NCBI GenBank assembly: GCA_024704765.1
Contig: JAKMXF010000299.1
Coordinates: 372,001-436,000, forward strand
DNA: 64,000 nucleotides
Direction: 5' to 3'
Source of the DNA: Oopsacas minuta
Lineage: Eukaryota > Porifera > Hexactinellida > Lyssacinosida > Leucopsacidae
A model generated the notes under the pieces. The model had not been told where the DNA came from. It was given only the letters and a program-made list of their open reading frames with translations, and ran no database searches. Both the position numbers and the translations under genes were made by a program. Shown here in pieces: positions 9,659 to 19,529 of this stretch (positions are counted from its first letter, which is position 1; each line of letters begins with the position of its first letter).

Positions 9659-10807
9659 ATGGCTAATTCTATTACTCAAGCAAACCTCGAAATCCGCCAA
9701 CTATACCGAGTCAGCGCCTATTTGAACATACTCAGGAAATTCCATGGCCGTATAACAACACCAATATTCCTCATGTGTTCCAGCTTAATAAGAAACTCAT
9801 GGCTCCTAATACAAACAGTGATTAGAACAATCACAAAGTTAGCGTCATATTTCGTGTATCCGTACACCTGTACTAACGATCCAATCAAAGATGTGAGAGA
9901 TTTTAAAACAGAATTCAATAGGAAGTATTCTGAAAACCATTACGATTTTTTTACTGGGACTTATGGAGCTGCTCTTGCCAAGGCAAAGAGTGAGATTAGG
10001 TTTTTACTAGTCTACTTGCATTCTCCGAAACATAATGATACAGATGTATTCTGTAGAGATATACTATCATCGGATATGGTAGCTTGCCTACTGGTGCAGT
10101 ATAATGTGCTGTTATGGGGCGTGTCAGTACGTTCTTTAGAGGGCAAGCGCGTTAGTAGAATCCTACGAGAGAATACTTATCCGTTCATGGCACTGATTTT
10201 ATCACATAACCATCATATGGAGGTAGTGCATAGATTTGAAGGTTATGAGAATAGAGAAGTGTTTGTAGAGAGATTAAGAATTGTATTGGAACAACAGGAC
10301 AATTATCTGTTGGTTACACGTAATGAAATACAGACGCTTAACCAGAATAGGCAGCTTAGAGATGAACAAGATAGAGAATATCAAGATTCAATGGCTACTG
10401 ATATCGAACGTAAACGTAAGCAACAGGAAGAGAAAGAAGATCAATTGAGGGAGGAATTGGAATTAGATAAAATACGAGAAGAAGCGAAATTAAAACGCGC
10501 CGATACAGAAAGACGGAAGAGTGAGCTTGTGACATATTTCAGTGAGAATCAAACAGATGGGCCTGATTCAATTGAAATCCGTTTTAAATTCCCGAATGAC
10601 AAACCTGTTTCTAACCGGTTTCTCCAGGATCATCCGGTTAGTCGGTTGTATGACTTCGTATTTTCTTCTGAAAACTCGCCAGATAACTTTCAAATTGCAA
10701 TGAATCTACCAAGAAAGGTCCTTGATGCTAATAATGGGGAACAGACATTGAAAAATGTAGGAATTACAAAATCATGTACTCTTTTCGTTGAAGATCTAGA
10801 CACATAG
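9659..10807 (+). CDS. FAF2: FAF2/UBXD8-like UBX-domain protein
   Basis: A 382-residue protein. FAF2 inserts a hairpin into ER and lipid-droplet membranes and recruits p97/VCP for degradation and triglyceride-lipase control. Visible parts: a hydrophobic hairpin at about 31-67, a thioredoxin-like UAS domain at about 85-220 (YPFMALIL, then a VVHRFEGY segment), a charged coiled coil at about 225-290, and a C-terminal UBX domain at about 300-380 (IEIRFKFPND, then FLQDHPVSRLYDFV). The N-terminal UBA domain of vertebrate FAF2 is absent: only about 30 residues precede the hairpin. It lies between ACSL genes, which also act in lipid metabolism, but nothing in the sequence shows co-regulation. Confidence 0.8.
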   Translation: MANSITQANLEIRQLYRVSAYLNILRKFHGRITTPIFLMCSSLIRNSWLLIQTVIRTITKLASYFVYPYTCTNDPIKDVRDFKTEFNRKYSENHYDFFTGTYGAALAKAKSEIRFLLVYLHSPKHNDTDVFCRDILSSDMVACLLVQYNVLLWGVSVRSLEGKRVSRILRENTYPFMALILSHNHHMEVVHRFEGYENREVFVERLRIVLEQQDNYLLVTRNEIQTLNQNRQLRDEQDREYQDSMATDIERKRKQQEEKEDQLREELELDKIREEAKLKRADTERRKSELVTYFSENQTDGPDSIEIRFKFPNDKPVSNRFLQDHPVSRLYDFVFSSENSPDNFQIAMNLPRKVLDANNGEQTLKNVGITKSCTLFVEDLDT

Positions 10808-11536
10808 TATTTTCTACTAGATAGAGCTTTGTATGATGATGATTATTATTGTAACAGTAATAAGAATGATAGATTGTAATTTTACGTTGATTACATGCTC
10901 TCAACTGATTCGAAATGAATTGAATGTGGGTAGATTTTGTATATTGTATAGAAAGTCTAGAAATTTCTGAGATCGATTTGTTATCAGCTGACTATAACTG
11001 TTACGCAAAGGTACTTGTGAAAAGTAGCCGTTATGTATAGACTTATAGATAATCATAACATGCTATACTGTATATAGAAACTACGTGTGTATTGCGAGGC
11101 AATAAATCCTTGTAACGTTTCTTCTTTTTACCATGGATAATTAATAATGCTTAATTACTTTTATGTATCATAAAATACATGAGCAGTAAACGAACTAAAC
11201 GTATATACAATATAGCTAATTAATGACAATATTTTCAGTAAATTTTTGGAATATTTTAAAAAAATTACACTGTATGAACTTGCAATTAGCCAATCACATA
11301 TTCGGTATTCCAATTCGCCAAAGCTCAGTTTGGTCATGACGATTTTTCTCGATTCTCTGAGCAAGATATTCCCTTAATCTTAAATATTTTCAACAAAGTT
11401 GTTTCATAAATAATAAATATAGTAAATGTCAAATAATAACAATAAATTAGTTGAATAAATAGAAATAAGCGATATCTAATAAACAAGAGTAAAGCTAATC
11501 TAACTGCGTTGATTAGTATAAAAGTTAAGTCGGTTA
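10808..11536. other. Convergent intergenic region FAF2 / ACSL-C
   Basis: 729 AT-rich bases between two convergent 3' ends. No convincing gene, repeat or RNA is visible. Confidence 0.4.
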
Positions 11537-13510
11537 TTATTTTGAAGCTGCACTGCTACGTTGTGTAGCGAGGAGTTCGTCAATTTCATGTTTATACTTT
11601 TTGGTGACTTGAATTCGTCTCAGTTTGAATGTCGGAGTAAGTAATTCGTTTTCAACAGTGAATACATCTGTGGTGATGTAAATATATTTGATTCGTTCAA
11701 AAGAGTTCAGTCCATAGAGTTTAGCATCAGAATCCAACTCTTTAACGATAGTATTGATAAGCGATTTATTCTTAGATGACTCTTCTATGCTCCCTTTTAT
11801 GCCTTTCTTCCCTGCCCATCCCTCGAATGTATCCGGGTCTGCTACGAGAATAGCTACTGGGAATGGATAGAGAGAGTTAGCATGTACGAAAGCCTGCATG
11901 ATAGCTGGATGTCTCGCGTAACAGTTCTCAATCTTCTCAGGTGCGATGTATTCTCCGTTTGATAGTTTCACAATGTGTTTCTTCCTGTCAATAATCTTAA
12001 GACAACCGTTATCTAGCCACTTTCCTATATCTCCTGAGTGTAGCCATCCATCTGAGTCAATCGCTTCCTTAGTCTTGAACTCATCGTGTAGATAACCTTT
12101 GAATACATTAGGTCCTTTGAAACACACTTCTCCTTCTCCGTTTTTAGCATAGTATTCCATATCTGGTACATCTACAACCTTTACAATGTTACAAGGCAGC
12201 GGGGGACCGACATGCCCTGATTGTGATTCTCCCGGTAATGTCATTGTAGCTCCTGCAGTACACTCAGTTTGTCCGTAACCTTCTAGGACAATACAACCAA
12301 GTGCACAACGCAGGAATGTGAGTACATCAGGACTAAGGGGAGCTGCTCCTGTAATTGCTATCCTCACACGTCCGCCTAAAGCGTCTTGAAAACGTTTGAA
12401 AAGCAAACTATCCCAAATAGTATTTCTAGAAATTATTCCATTATCGAGGGCTATCTTCTTTCTTTTCAATGCAAAATTGAAAAGAAGTTTTTTAATATGG
12501 TTCGAATTGACAAGTGACATCGTCTTGTCATATAACCTGTTCAATAGTCTCGGTACTGATATAAATATCGTGGGTCTACAAGCCAGGATATCATCCGTGA
12601 GCAGTTTGATATCACCTTGAAAGAAGCATATTTTTCCACCATTCATAAACATAGCAACTTGTATGATTCTCTCATACATGTGCGCCATAGGGAGGTAAGA
12701 TAAATGATAGTCTTCAGTAGTAATCATAGATTGACCTTCCATTATTGAAGTCGCAGCTGCGCAATCGGCGATTATATTACGATGTGTTAGCATTGCTCCT
12801 TTGGGTTTACCAGTGGTTCCTGAGGTGTAGCAGACCGTTGCAAGATCATCCGGTTTAGGAGGTACATGTTGTACAAAACATTTTTTACCTTCCTCCTCTA
12901 ACACTCCCATGGATACTATATCAACTTTGTATTCAGCTGCTAGCTTCTTATCTACAACTGAGACCTTGCCTATCTTTACAATCAGTTTAGGCTTCTTTGT
13001 ATGCGAAACACTTTTGAGACGATCTGCAAATCTATCAGCTGACAGCACCACAACTTCTGTATTAGCTTGTGTTATAATATGTTCTATAGCTTCAGGTCCC
13101 AGTGTGTCATACAGAGGTACCAATACTTGGCTGTATGCATTGCAAGCTTGTTCTACAATCACCCATTCAGGACAATTCTTACTAGCTATTCCGATAAATG
13201 TTCTTTGTCCAGCTAAATGACCTCTATTGATTAGCCCGCTACCGAAATTATCTATTCTCTCCTGTATCTGAGAATATGTCTCATATTTGTATAACCGATT
13301 GAATTGTCGTGTTCCCAAACAGGCCAAATCCTTTGCAAGCTTCAATCCACGTTGAAACCCATTATAGAGGGTTTTTACGTCATTATACGTAGTTTCCATC
13401 AGATCACCATTTTCTGGTAAGAAGGCACTCACCCTAACACAGGGGTCATCCTTCAAGGGCCTTGATTGTACGTCATTCGCCCTGGGAAATTGAATTCGAA
13501 CTGAGCTCAT
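11537..13510 (-). CDS. Long-chain acyl-CoA synthetase, copy C, no N-terminal anchor
   Basis: A 657-residue ACSL paralogue on the opposite strand. It has the AMP-binding signature YTSGTTGKPKGAMLTH (about 229-244), GYGQTEC and DGWLHSGDIGKW motifs. It starts MSSVRIQFPRAND and lacks the membrane anchor present in A and B, so it may be soluble or differently targeted. Most of the protein is clearly diverged from A/B, but the segment from GPPLPCNIVKVVD to DPDTFEGWA (11818-12200) is nearly identical to A/B at the DNA level although inverted, which points to recent gene conversion between opposite-strand paralogues. The catalytic motifs are intact. The gene is divergent from the first TMEM135 copy. 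Confidence 0.88.
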   Translation of the reverse strand: MSSVRIQFPRANDVQSRPLKDDPCVRVSAFLPENGDLMETTYNDVKTLYNGFQRGLKLAKDLACLGTRQFNRLYKYETYSQIQERIDNFGSGLINRGHLAGQRTFIGIASKNCPEWVIVEQACNAYSQVLVPLYDTLGPEAIEHIITQANTEVVVLSADRFADRLKSVSHTKKPKLIVKIGKVSVVDKKLAAEYKVDIVSMGVLEEEGKKCFVQHVPPKPDDLATVCYTSGTTGKPKGAMLTHRNIIADCAAATSIMEGQSMITTEDYHLSYLPMAHMYERIIQVAMFMNGGKICFFQGDIKLLTDDILACRPTIFISVPRLLNRLYDKTMSLVNSNHIKKLLFNFALKRKKIALDNGIISRNTIWDSLLFKRFQDALGGRVRIAITGAAPLSPDVLTFLRCALGCIVLEGYGQTECTAGATMTLPGESQSGHVGPPLPCNIVKVVDVPDMEYYAKNGEGEVCFKGPNVFKGYLHDEFKTKEAIDSDGWLHSGDIGKWLDNGCLKIIDRKKHIVKLSNGEYIAPEKIENCYARHPAIMQAFVHANSLYPFPVAILVADPDTFEGWAGKKGIKGSIEESSKNKSLINTIVKELDSDAKLYGLNSFERIKYIYITTDVFTVENELLTPTFKLRRIQVTKKYKHEIDELLATQRSSAASK

Positions 13511-14617
13511 TTATTGGTAGAAAAAATAGTAGAACAATTTGTACCTATGATAGTTATATCTTAATTATCCAAATATGAAAACCTAAAAATGTACATGTGA
13601 TGGATCACATTGTTTATTAATCATGCGCATATCTTTGACTTCTGTACATACCAGAAAAAGCACAAGCTTGATATTGAAATGGAAACTAACCAATTATCTG
13701 TCACTGCCGAATTTCACATGCTAGATGCCATTTATTAAGTTGAATAGTTGATCAGCAGAGTGTGACACTTGAATACTTGAATTAAATATACAAAAGTGCG
13801 TACAATATTCAAGCCGTGTTGGTTCACTGGCTCTCTGTTATTATTGCAGTTCTTGGGCAAACCTTGCAAATTATCCTATTTGTGTAGTAAGAGTTAACCA
13901 AACCAATTCCAATCCTATTGCAACCAATCCTGCTCAGCTGACTGTTAACAGTTCCCGTTAATTATAATATATTATTATATCAGTTCCTCTATCAACTTCG
14001 AAATTAGATAAATGATTGAGTTGTAAAATATTTATAAATTAGTAATTAGTTATTGCTCATATTACATCTGATTAGTCTTTTGATCTACTGATCTAATGTT
14101 CTAATGTGGAAAGGTTATGAAAATTGTAATTATTTCTGATATTTAATTATTTGTTCATTTGTTGCAAAATTGCGAATTCAAGATACTTTTGTTGTCCCGT
14201 GATTTGTATAATTCGATACAATTATTTTACAACATCAAATTAATTGATAAACTTGTTTCCATGTACAGTGGAACCTATGATAATCCGGAATACCTCTATA
14301 ATCTGACACTATTTATGATCTTGTATAGTAGCGTCTTACAAATTCACCTGCATAATCTGACAATTGCGAATCCCACACAATTTTCATGTCCCAACGAGTG
14401 TCGGATAATGCAGGTTCCACTGTACTGACAGAATTGCAGAGGATTTTAATGGATAAGATTTGGGTGATTCCATCCGATATATGGCCCTTATTTTTCCTGT
14501 CGTGTTTATAACCCACGCTAAAGAACTTAGCTTCTCCTGTTCGTTGTTAGATGCATATAAATGCGACAGATTTTCGTGCGACAATCTCTTCTAACAACGA
14601 ATCAATAAAGAATTAGA
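13511..14617. other. Divergent intergenic region ACSL-C / TMEM135 copy 1
   Basis: Promoters of both flanking genes should lie here. It holds a 157 bp Tigger-like MITE (14266-14422). The rest is AT-rich with no supported gene. Confidence 0.45.
14266..14422. mobile_element. pogo/Tigger-like MITE with TA duplication
   Basis: Left end CAGTGGAACCTATGATAATC and right end GGATAATGCAGGTTCCACTG are inverted complements with few mismatches, flanked on both sides by TA. The size (157 bp) and lack of coding capacity make it a non-autonomous Tc1/mariner-superfamily element; the CAGTGGAACCT terminus resembles pogo/Tigger ends. Confidence 0.75.
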
Positions 14618-15793
14618 ATGATCTTATCCACATTAAGAGATGTATTCGGTCGCAGTGAAGGTACATGCAAAGAGGTTCTTCACCCTCATCAAGACTCTTG
14701 CATATTAACCACCATAGAATTAGCTATAAACTTTTTTTACGAAAGTTTTAAACTGTACACTATGTTGCATTTGATGTTTCAACCTATTCAGGGGAAATTC
14801 GCTATAAAATCTCTGATCATTGATATACTGCGATCTACGATCTTTCTTTCCGTCAACGGTCTAGGCTTGACGTCATTTATTTGCGTACTTCACAAAATAT
14901 TTGGTGCTATATATAATTGCAATATTGTGTTCATTCCCTGTTTTATTGCTGCATCATTGGCCTACCCAATTGAGTCTCGCCCCAGGCAGCGATTGTTGAC
15001 GCCATATATGGTCAGTAATGTTGTAGAGACAATTACTAGCGTATTTATTTCGCGAAATTATCTACCTTCTATTCCCTATTTGGATGTGTTGTTGTTCATG
15101 CTTGCTTCAGGGAAAATATGTGGTCGGTTGTCAACACCTGTCAGTCACAGAGGATTCAATGACACTATATTTAGTCTGCTTACTAATCCCATGGATATCC
15201 TAAGAAGGAACTTCTTCCCCTTTTACCGGATATTGTCTTTCTATTTACACAAATTTCTACCCAATTCTAACATTTTGAAGATTCCTATCCTGTTGACTGG
15301 TGGTTGTGTTTGGGGATTACTCATTGGATTGAGTTATAATATAGTTACACTGATAATCAGTAAAGTGAGTAAACTATTGAGTGGTTCGAAAGAAGAAAGA
15401 AGAAGTAAAAGATTTAATTTTCATATTCCTATCTTACTAGCTGCTTATATCGGACTGTTCCAGATATGTAAACATATCCTGCGAAATGTAACACCTCTAT
15501 CAGACACGATTTCAGGTCTCCTTGCTGGATCAGCTATTTCTATTTATCGTTTCCCTTCACTCTCTCTCTACCTCTTCATTAAAGAATTACTATCTCTGTC
15601 TAAAACACTCATGCATTCAGGTTATCTTCCTAGAATACCTTACTTCAATTATGTCCTATACGTCATATCGACTACTCTTCAGTTATATTGTGTAGTATAT
15701 GAGAGTCAAGTTGTTAAACCAGCTTACATGCACTTTATCCTCAAAGTTAGTTCATACGTAGTTCCGAATCTACAGAATTATTCTCGTATTTAG
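14618..15793 (+). CDS. TMEM135-like membrane protein, copy 1
   Basis: A 391-residue multi-pass protein. TMEM135 acts on peroxisomes and mitochondria (cholesterol and DHA handling, mitochondrial fission). The N-terminus carries the Cys-rich TMEM135 signature (CKEVLHPHQDSC), followed by membrane spans and ESRPRQRLL, matching the ERPSRR-type motif of the family. Residues 145-343 (15050-15648) are almost identical to copies 2 and 3, whereas the first 140 and last 45 residues differ. Human TMEM135 is about 458 residues, so these genes are a little shorter. The N-terminal MILSTLR is common to all three copies. Confidence 0.75.
   Translation: MILSTLRDVFGRSEGTCKEVLHPHQDSCILTTIELAINFFYESFKLYTMLHLMFQPIQGKFAIKSLIIDILRSTIFLSVNGLGLTSFICVLHKIFGAIYNCNIVFIPCFIAASLAYPIESRPRQRLLTPYMVSNVVETITSVFISRNYLPSIPYLDVLLFMLASGKICGRLSTPVSHRGFNDTIFSLLTNPMDILRRNFFPFYRILSFYLHKFLPNSNILKIPILLTGGCVWGLLIGLSYNIVTLIISKVSKLLSGSKEERRSKRFNFHIPILLAAYIGLFQICKHILRNVTPLSDTISGLLAGSAISIYRFPSLSLYLFIKELLSLSKTLMHSGYLPRIPYFNYVLYVISTTLQLYCVVYESQVVKPAYMHFILKVSSYVVPNLQNYSRI
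15050..15648 (+). repeat. Homogenised TMEM135 core, copy 1
   Basis: A 599-base block shared with 16761-17359 and 18539-19137 with only a handful of substitutions, and with sharp edges inside each coding region. Confidence 0.85.
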
Positions 15794-16328
15794 TTTTACT
15801 TATATTAAGTGTGTTTTAGTTTTTTGAATAATTGATTTGTATATCGAATAATTTACAGTATTTATTTTTCAATGATATTTATTGCGTTTGTTTATTCTAC
15901 ACCAAGCAGTAGGTATTGTACAGAATATGTTCCTAACATCCCTCTGATATCAATTTCGTAATGTTTCTATATATTAGAATTGATATCTAGTTTATTATAA
16001 TTCTTACGCGTAAGGGATATTAAGTTAGTAACGTGCTGTTTGATAAGGTCATGCTATAGGTCTGTAGGCTCTTAGCAGGTAAAGTTGGATTTGCTAGGTG
16101 GACTTATGATGTATATTTCATCCTGCGAAGTTGGTCCGGTGGAAACCCTACCTATCGGACCATCTCCTACGGCCATATTTTTCGAGGTAAAAAGCAAACT
16201 CTTCATAGCTACAAATTTACTACATGTATATTTTGTATCTCACTTACCTTGAACAATAATTAATAATTGCAGATTAACAATCTAAGAACAAATCAATTCA
16301 ACAAGCAAATAGCATATTATCTAATAAA
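15794..16328. other. Spacer between TMEM135 copies 1 and 2
   Basis: No gene is visible. A short stretch at 16128-16175 with TTGGTCCGGTGG and ATCGGACCATC in opposite orientation is more GC-rich than its surroundings and may be mobile-element debris. Confidence 0.4.
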
Positions 16329-17498
16329 ATGATCTTATCAACACTAAGAGACCTATCCTCTCGCTATGAAGGTAATTGTCAGGAGATCACACATCCCGAC
16401 CAGTCCTCCTGTATCAAATCCAATATCATTAACATATGGTATGTTAATATACAATGTCTCAAACTATACGTCCCATTCTTCCTGCTAATCCATGCGATAC
16501 AGGGAAATTTCTCTTTGAAATCACTTGTAAAGGATGTATCAAGATCCTCACTATTTCTTACAATTAATTGTGCTGGCCAAAATGTCGTATGTTGTTTATT
16601 ATATAATATACTTGGAGTTATGTACAAGTGCAATCTCTCTATCAACACCACTATAATCTCTTCTCTCCTGGCATATCCGATTGAAACTCGTTCTAGACAG
16701 CGAATTTTGATGCCATATGCGCTTAGCATTTTTGTAGAGACAATTGTTCGTGTGTTTGTATCGCGAAATTATCTACCTTCTATTCCCTATTTGGATGTGT
16801 TGTTGTTCATGCTTGCTTCAGGGAAAATATGTGGTCGGTTGTCAACACCTGTCAGTCACAGAGGATTCAATGACACTATATTTAGTCTGCTTACTAATCC
16901 CATGGATATCCTAAGAAGGAACTTCTTCCCCTTTTACCGGATATTGTCTTTCTATTTACACAAATTTCTACCCAATTCTAACATTTTGAAGATTCCTATC
17001 CTGTTGACTGGTGGTTGTGTTTGGGGATTACTCATTGGATTGAGTTATAATATAGTTACACTGATAATCAGTAAAGTGAGTAAACTATTGAGTGGTTCGA
17101 AAGAAGAAAAAAGAAGTAAAAGATTTAATTTTCATATTCCTATCTTACTAGCTGCTTATATCGGACTGTTCCAGATATGTAAACATATCTTGCGAAATGT
17201 AACACCTCTATCAGACACGATTTCAGGTCTCCTTGCTGGATCAGCTATTTCTATTTATCGTTTCCCTTCACTCTCTCTCTACCTCTTCATTAAAGAATTA
17301 CTATCTCTGTCTAAAACACTCATGCATTCAGGTTATCTTCCTAGAATACCTTACTTCAATTATATCCTATATGTCATATCCTCTGCAATACAATTTCACT
17401 GTGTTGTATTCGAGCATGACAACGTTAATCCTGGGTATATGAGATTTCTGACAACATACAGTGGATCTATAATCCCAAACCTTCAGAAATATTTTTAA
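16329..17498 (+). CDS. TMEM135-like membrane protein, copy 2
   Basis: A 389-residue paralogue of copies 1 and 3, starting MILSTLRDLSSR with the Cys-rich element CQEITHPDQSSC. The N-terminal 140 residues are strongly diverged from copy 1 (low identity but the same spacing of hydrophobic segments), and the core at 16761-17359 is nearly identical. The C-terminus diverges again. The frame is intact, so it is probably expressed. Role inferred only from TMEM135 similarity. Confidence 0.75.
   Translation: MILSTLRDLSSRYEGNCQEITHPDQSSCIKSNIINIWYVNIQCLKLYVPFFLLIHAIQGNFSLKSLVKDVSRSSLFLTINCAGQNVVCCLLYNILGVMYKCNLSINTTIISSLLAYPIETRSRQRILMPYALSIFVETIVRVFVSRNYLPSIPYLDVLLFMLASGKICGRLSTPVSHRGFNDTIFSLLTNPMDILRRNFFPFYRILSFYLHKFLPNSNILKIPILLTGGCVWGLLIGLSYNIVTLIISKVSKLLSGSKEEKRSKRFNFHIPILLAAYIGLFQICKHILRNVTPLSDTISGLLAGSAISIYRFPSLSLYLFIKELLSLSKTLMHSGYLPRIPYFNYILYVISSAIQFHCVVFEHDNVNPGYMRFLTTYSGSIIPNLQKYF
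16761..17359 (+). repeat. Homogenised TMEM135 core, copy 2
   Basis: Same 599-base block as in copies 1 and 3; differences are single bases such as GAAGAAAAAAG for GAAGAAAGAAG. Confidence 0.85.
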
Positions 17499-18106
17499 AT
17501 CGAATGAGAGTTTATTGATTGTTGAATTGAGTTAATTGTAATTTAATATTTGTATTTTATTATTCAATTAAGTCTATATCGAATTAGTGTTGAACTGTAT
17601 ACTTATTCACTCTGCCTCAGGGGTGTATACTGCTTTTTATTAGCAAATAGCTTCATTGTAATATCAAAACTCAAATTACTTGTATTATCAAGGGCAGCGG
17701 AAGGTAATAGTAGCGGTCAGACAATTTCCTTGATCCATTGTAAAATGGTCAGTCCCGCTTATACAATTGAATTGACCGTTTAGCCACTTTGATTAGTAAC
17801 CCGATATAGTTATCTTGCTGATCACCATTAGGGCTATTAACAGAGAAGTTGCATGATAATTTAGTCAGCCTATATTATCGAACAGCTCCTTCGGTAAATT
17901 ATTATTTTGCCTAAGTTCTGACATACGTATGACGAGTCTTTGGGGGCCAACACATATTTTGCGGTACAGAGATGTTTTTTGCAATTTTGTACTTTCACAT
18001 GCAGTTATATGAATGTTCATGGTGTTAATCCTACTATTTATGTATCAAATTAACACTAGCAAGCTTGAAACCAATAAATATTTAACTTTTCAAACGTCTT
18101 GTTACA
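17499..18106. other. Spacer between TMEM135 copies 2 and 3
   Basis: AT-rich, no gene supported. A 77-codon frame at 17550 has no family features. Confidence 0.4.
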
Positions 18107-19300
18107 ATGATTCTCTCCACTCTAAGACCTCTATTCGCCTACTATGATACGAATTGTAAGGATGTTCTACACCCCCACACAGATTCATGTGTCCAAGCCT
18201 TCCTCGACATAGTATTTACTGTTAGTAAACAAAGTTTGAAATTGTATCTAGTACTCTACTTATTCCTTCGCCTTATTCAATGGAAATTATCACTGAAACC
18301 ATATTTGATTGATGTTTTCAGATCGAGTCTCTTCTTGGTGATTAACGGTCCTGGATTGTTATTAGCTGATTGTGTGTTTGATAAAATATTTGGAGTTATG
18401 TATAAGTTCAATTCTATCTTTGTTCCTGGTCTTATTGCTGCAGCATCGGCGTTTCTAGTCGAATCTCGTTCAAGACAGCGACTTTTAGCACCTTATATAT
18501 TCAGTAATTGTGTAGACTCAGTTTCCAGTGTGTTTGTATCGCGAAATTTCTTACCTTCTATTCCCTATTTGGATGTGTTGTTGTTCATGCTTGCTTCAGG
18601 GAAAATATGTGGTCGGTTGTCAACACCTGTCAGTCACAGAGGATTCAATGACACTATATTTAGTCTGCTTACTAATCCCATAGATATCCTAAGAAGGAAC
18701 TTCTTCCCCTTTTACCAGATATTGTCTTTCTATTTACACAAATTTCTACCCAATTCTAACATTTTGAAGATTCCTATCCTGTTGACTGGTGGTTGTGTTT
18801 GGGGATTACTCATTGGATTGAGTTATAATATAGTTACACTGATAATCAGTAAAGTGAGTAAACTATTGAGTGGTTCGAAAGAAGAAAGAAGAAGTAAAAG
18901 ATTTAATTTTCATATTCCTATCTTACTAGCTGCTTATATCGGACTGTTCCAGATATGTAAACATATCTTGCGAAATGTAACACCTCTATCAGACACGATT
19001 TCAGGTCTCCTTGCTGGATCAGCTATTTCTATTTATCGTTTCCCTTCACTCTCTCTCTACTTCTTCATTAAAGAATTACTATCTCTGTCTAAAACACTCA
19101 TGCATTCAGGTTATCTTCCTAGAATACCTTACTTCAACTTTTTCTTGTACTTCATTTCCTGTGCAATTCAATTCCATTGCGTTGTGTTTGAACCTGAAAA
19201 TGTTATTCTATCTTATCGAAAGTTTATCAACACAGTTAGTGGAGGGTTGGTTCTACAGATTAGTAATTCTCTGAAGGAAAAAGAGTGTATCAGCTATTAG
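18107..19300 (+). CDS. TMEM135-like membrane protein, copy 3
   Basis: A 397-residue paralogue starting MILSTLRPLFAY with the Cys-rich element CKDVLHPHTDSC. The arrangement matches copies 1 and 2: a diverged N-terminal third, a nearly identical core (18539-19137), and its own C-terminus ending in a charged tail (KEKECISY). The N-terminal third is closer to copy 1 than to copy 2. The frame is intact. Confidence 0.75.
   Translation: MILSTLRPLFAYYDTNCKDVLHPHTDSCVQAFLDIVFTVSKQSLKLYLVLYLFLRLIQWKLSLKPYLIDVFRSSLFLVINGPGLLLADCVFDKIFGVMYKFNSIFVPGLIAAASAFLVESRSRQRLLAPYIFSNCVDSVSSVFVSRNFLPSIPYLDVLLFMLASGKICGRLSTPVSHRGFNDTIFSLLTNPIDILRRNFFPFYQILSFYLHKFLPNSNILKIPILLTGGCVWGLLIGLSYNIVTLIISKVSKLLSGSKEERRSKRFNFHIPILLAAYIGLFQICKHILRNVTPLSDTISGLLAGSAISIYRFPSLSLYFFIKELLSLSKTLMHSGYLPRIPYFNFFLYFISCAIQFHCVVFEPENVILSYRKFINTVSGGLVLQISNSLKEKECISY
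18539..19137 (+). repeat. Homogenised TMEM135 core, copy 3
   Basis: Third copy of the 599-base block; it differs from copies 1 and 2 at a few sites (ATAGATATCC for ATGGATATCC, TACCAGATA for TACCGGATA, TACTTCTTC for TACCTCTTC). Confidence 0.85.
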
Positions 19301-19529
19301 AATGCCAATTTGAATTTTTCTGAATTTTGATGTATTGAATGATAATCATTATTTCATATTTGATGGCTAAATACGTATTTGTACCATTTTACCTCGAATA
19401 GTATTCGGAGCGAGGAAGGCGAATACCCAAAGGGGTCGATATTTTGTTAACAAACATATTCTCAAGTGATATAGTTTCTATAAATAACAAGTGATAACGA
19501 TGTGATCCAATATAAGGGCTTATGTAGCA

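Noticed and set aside
17550-17783. 77-codon frame between TMEM135 copies 2 and 3
   Set aside because: No TMEM135-like or other motif; not present in the equivalent spacer between copies 1 and 2.
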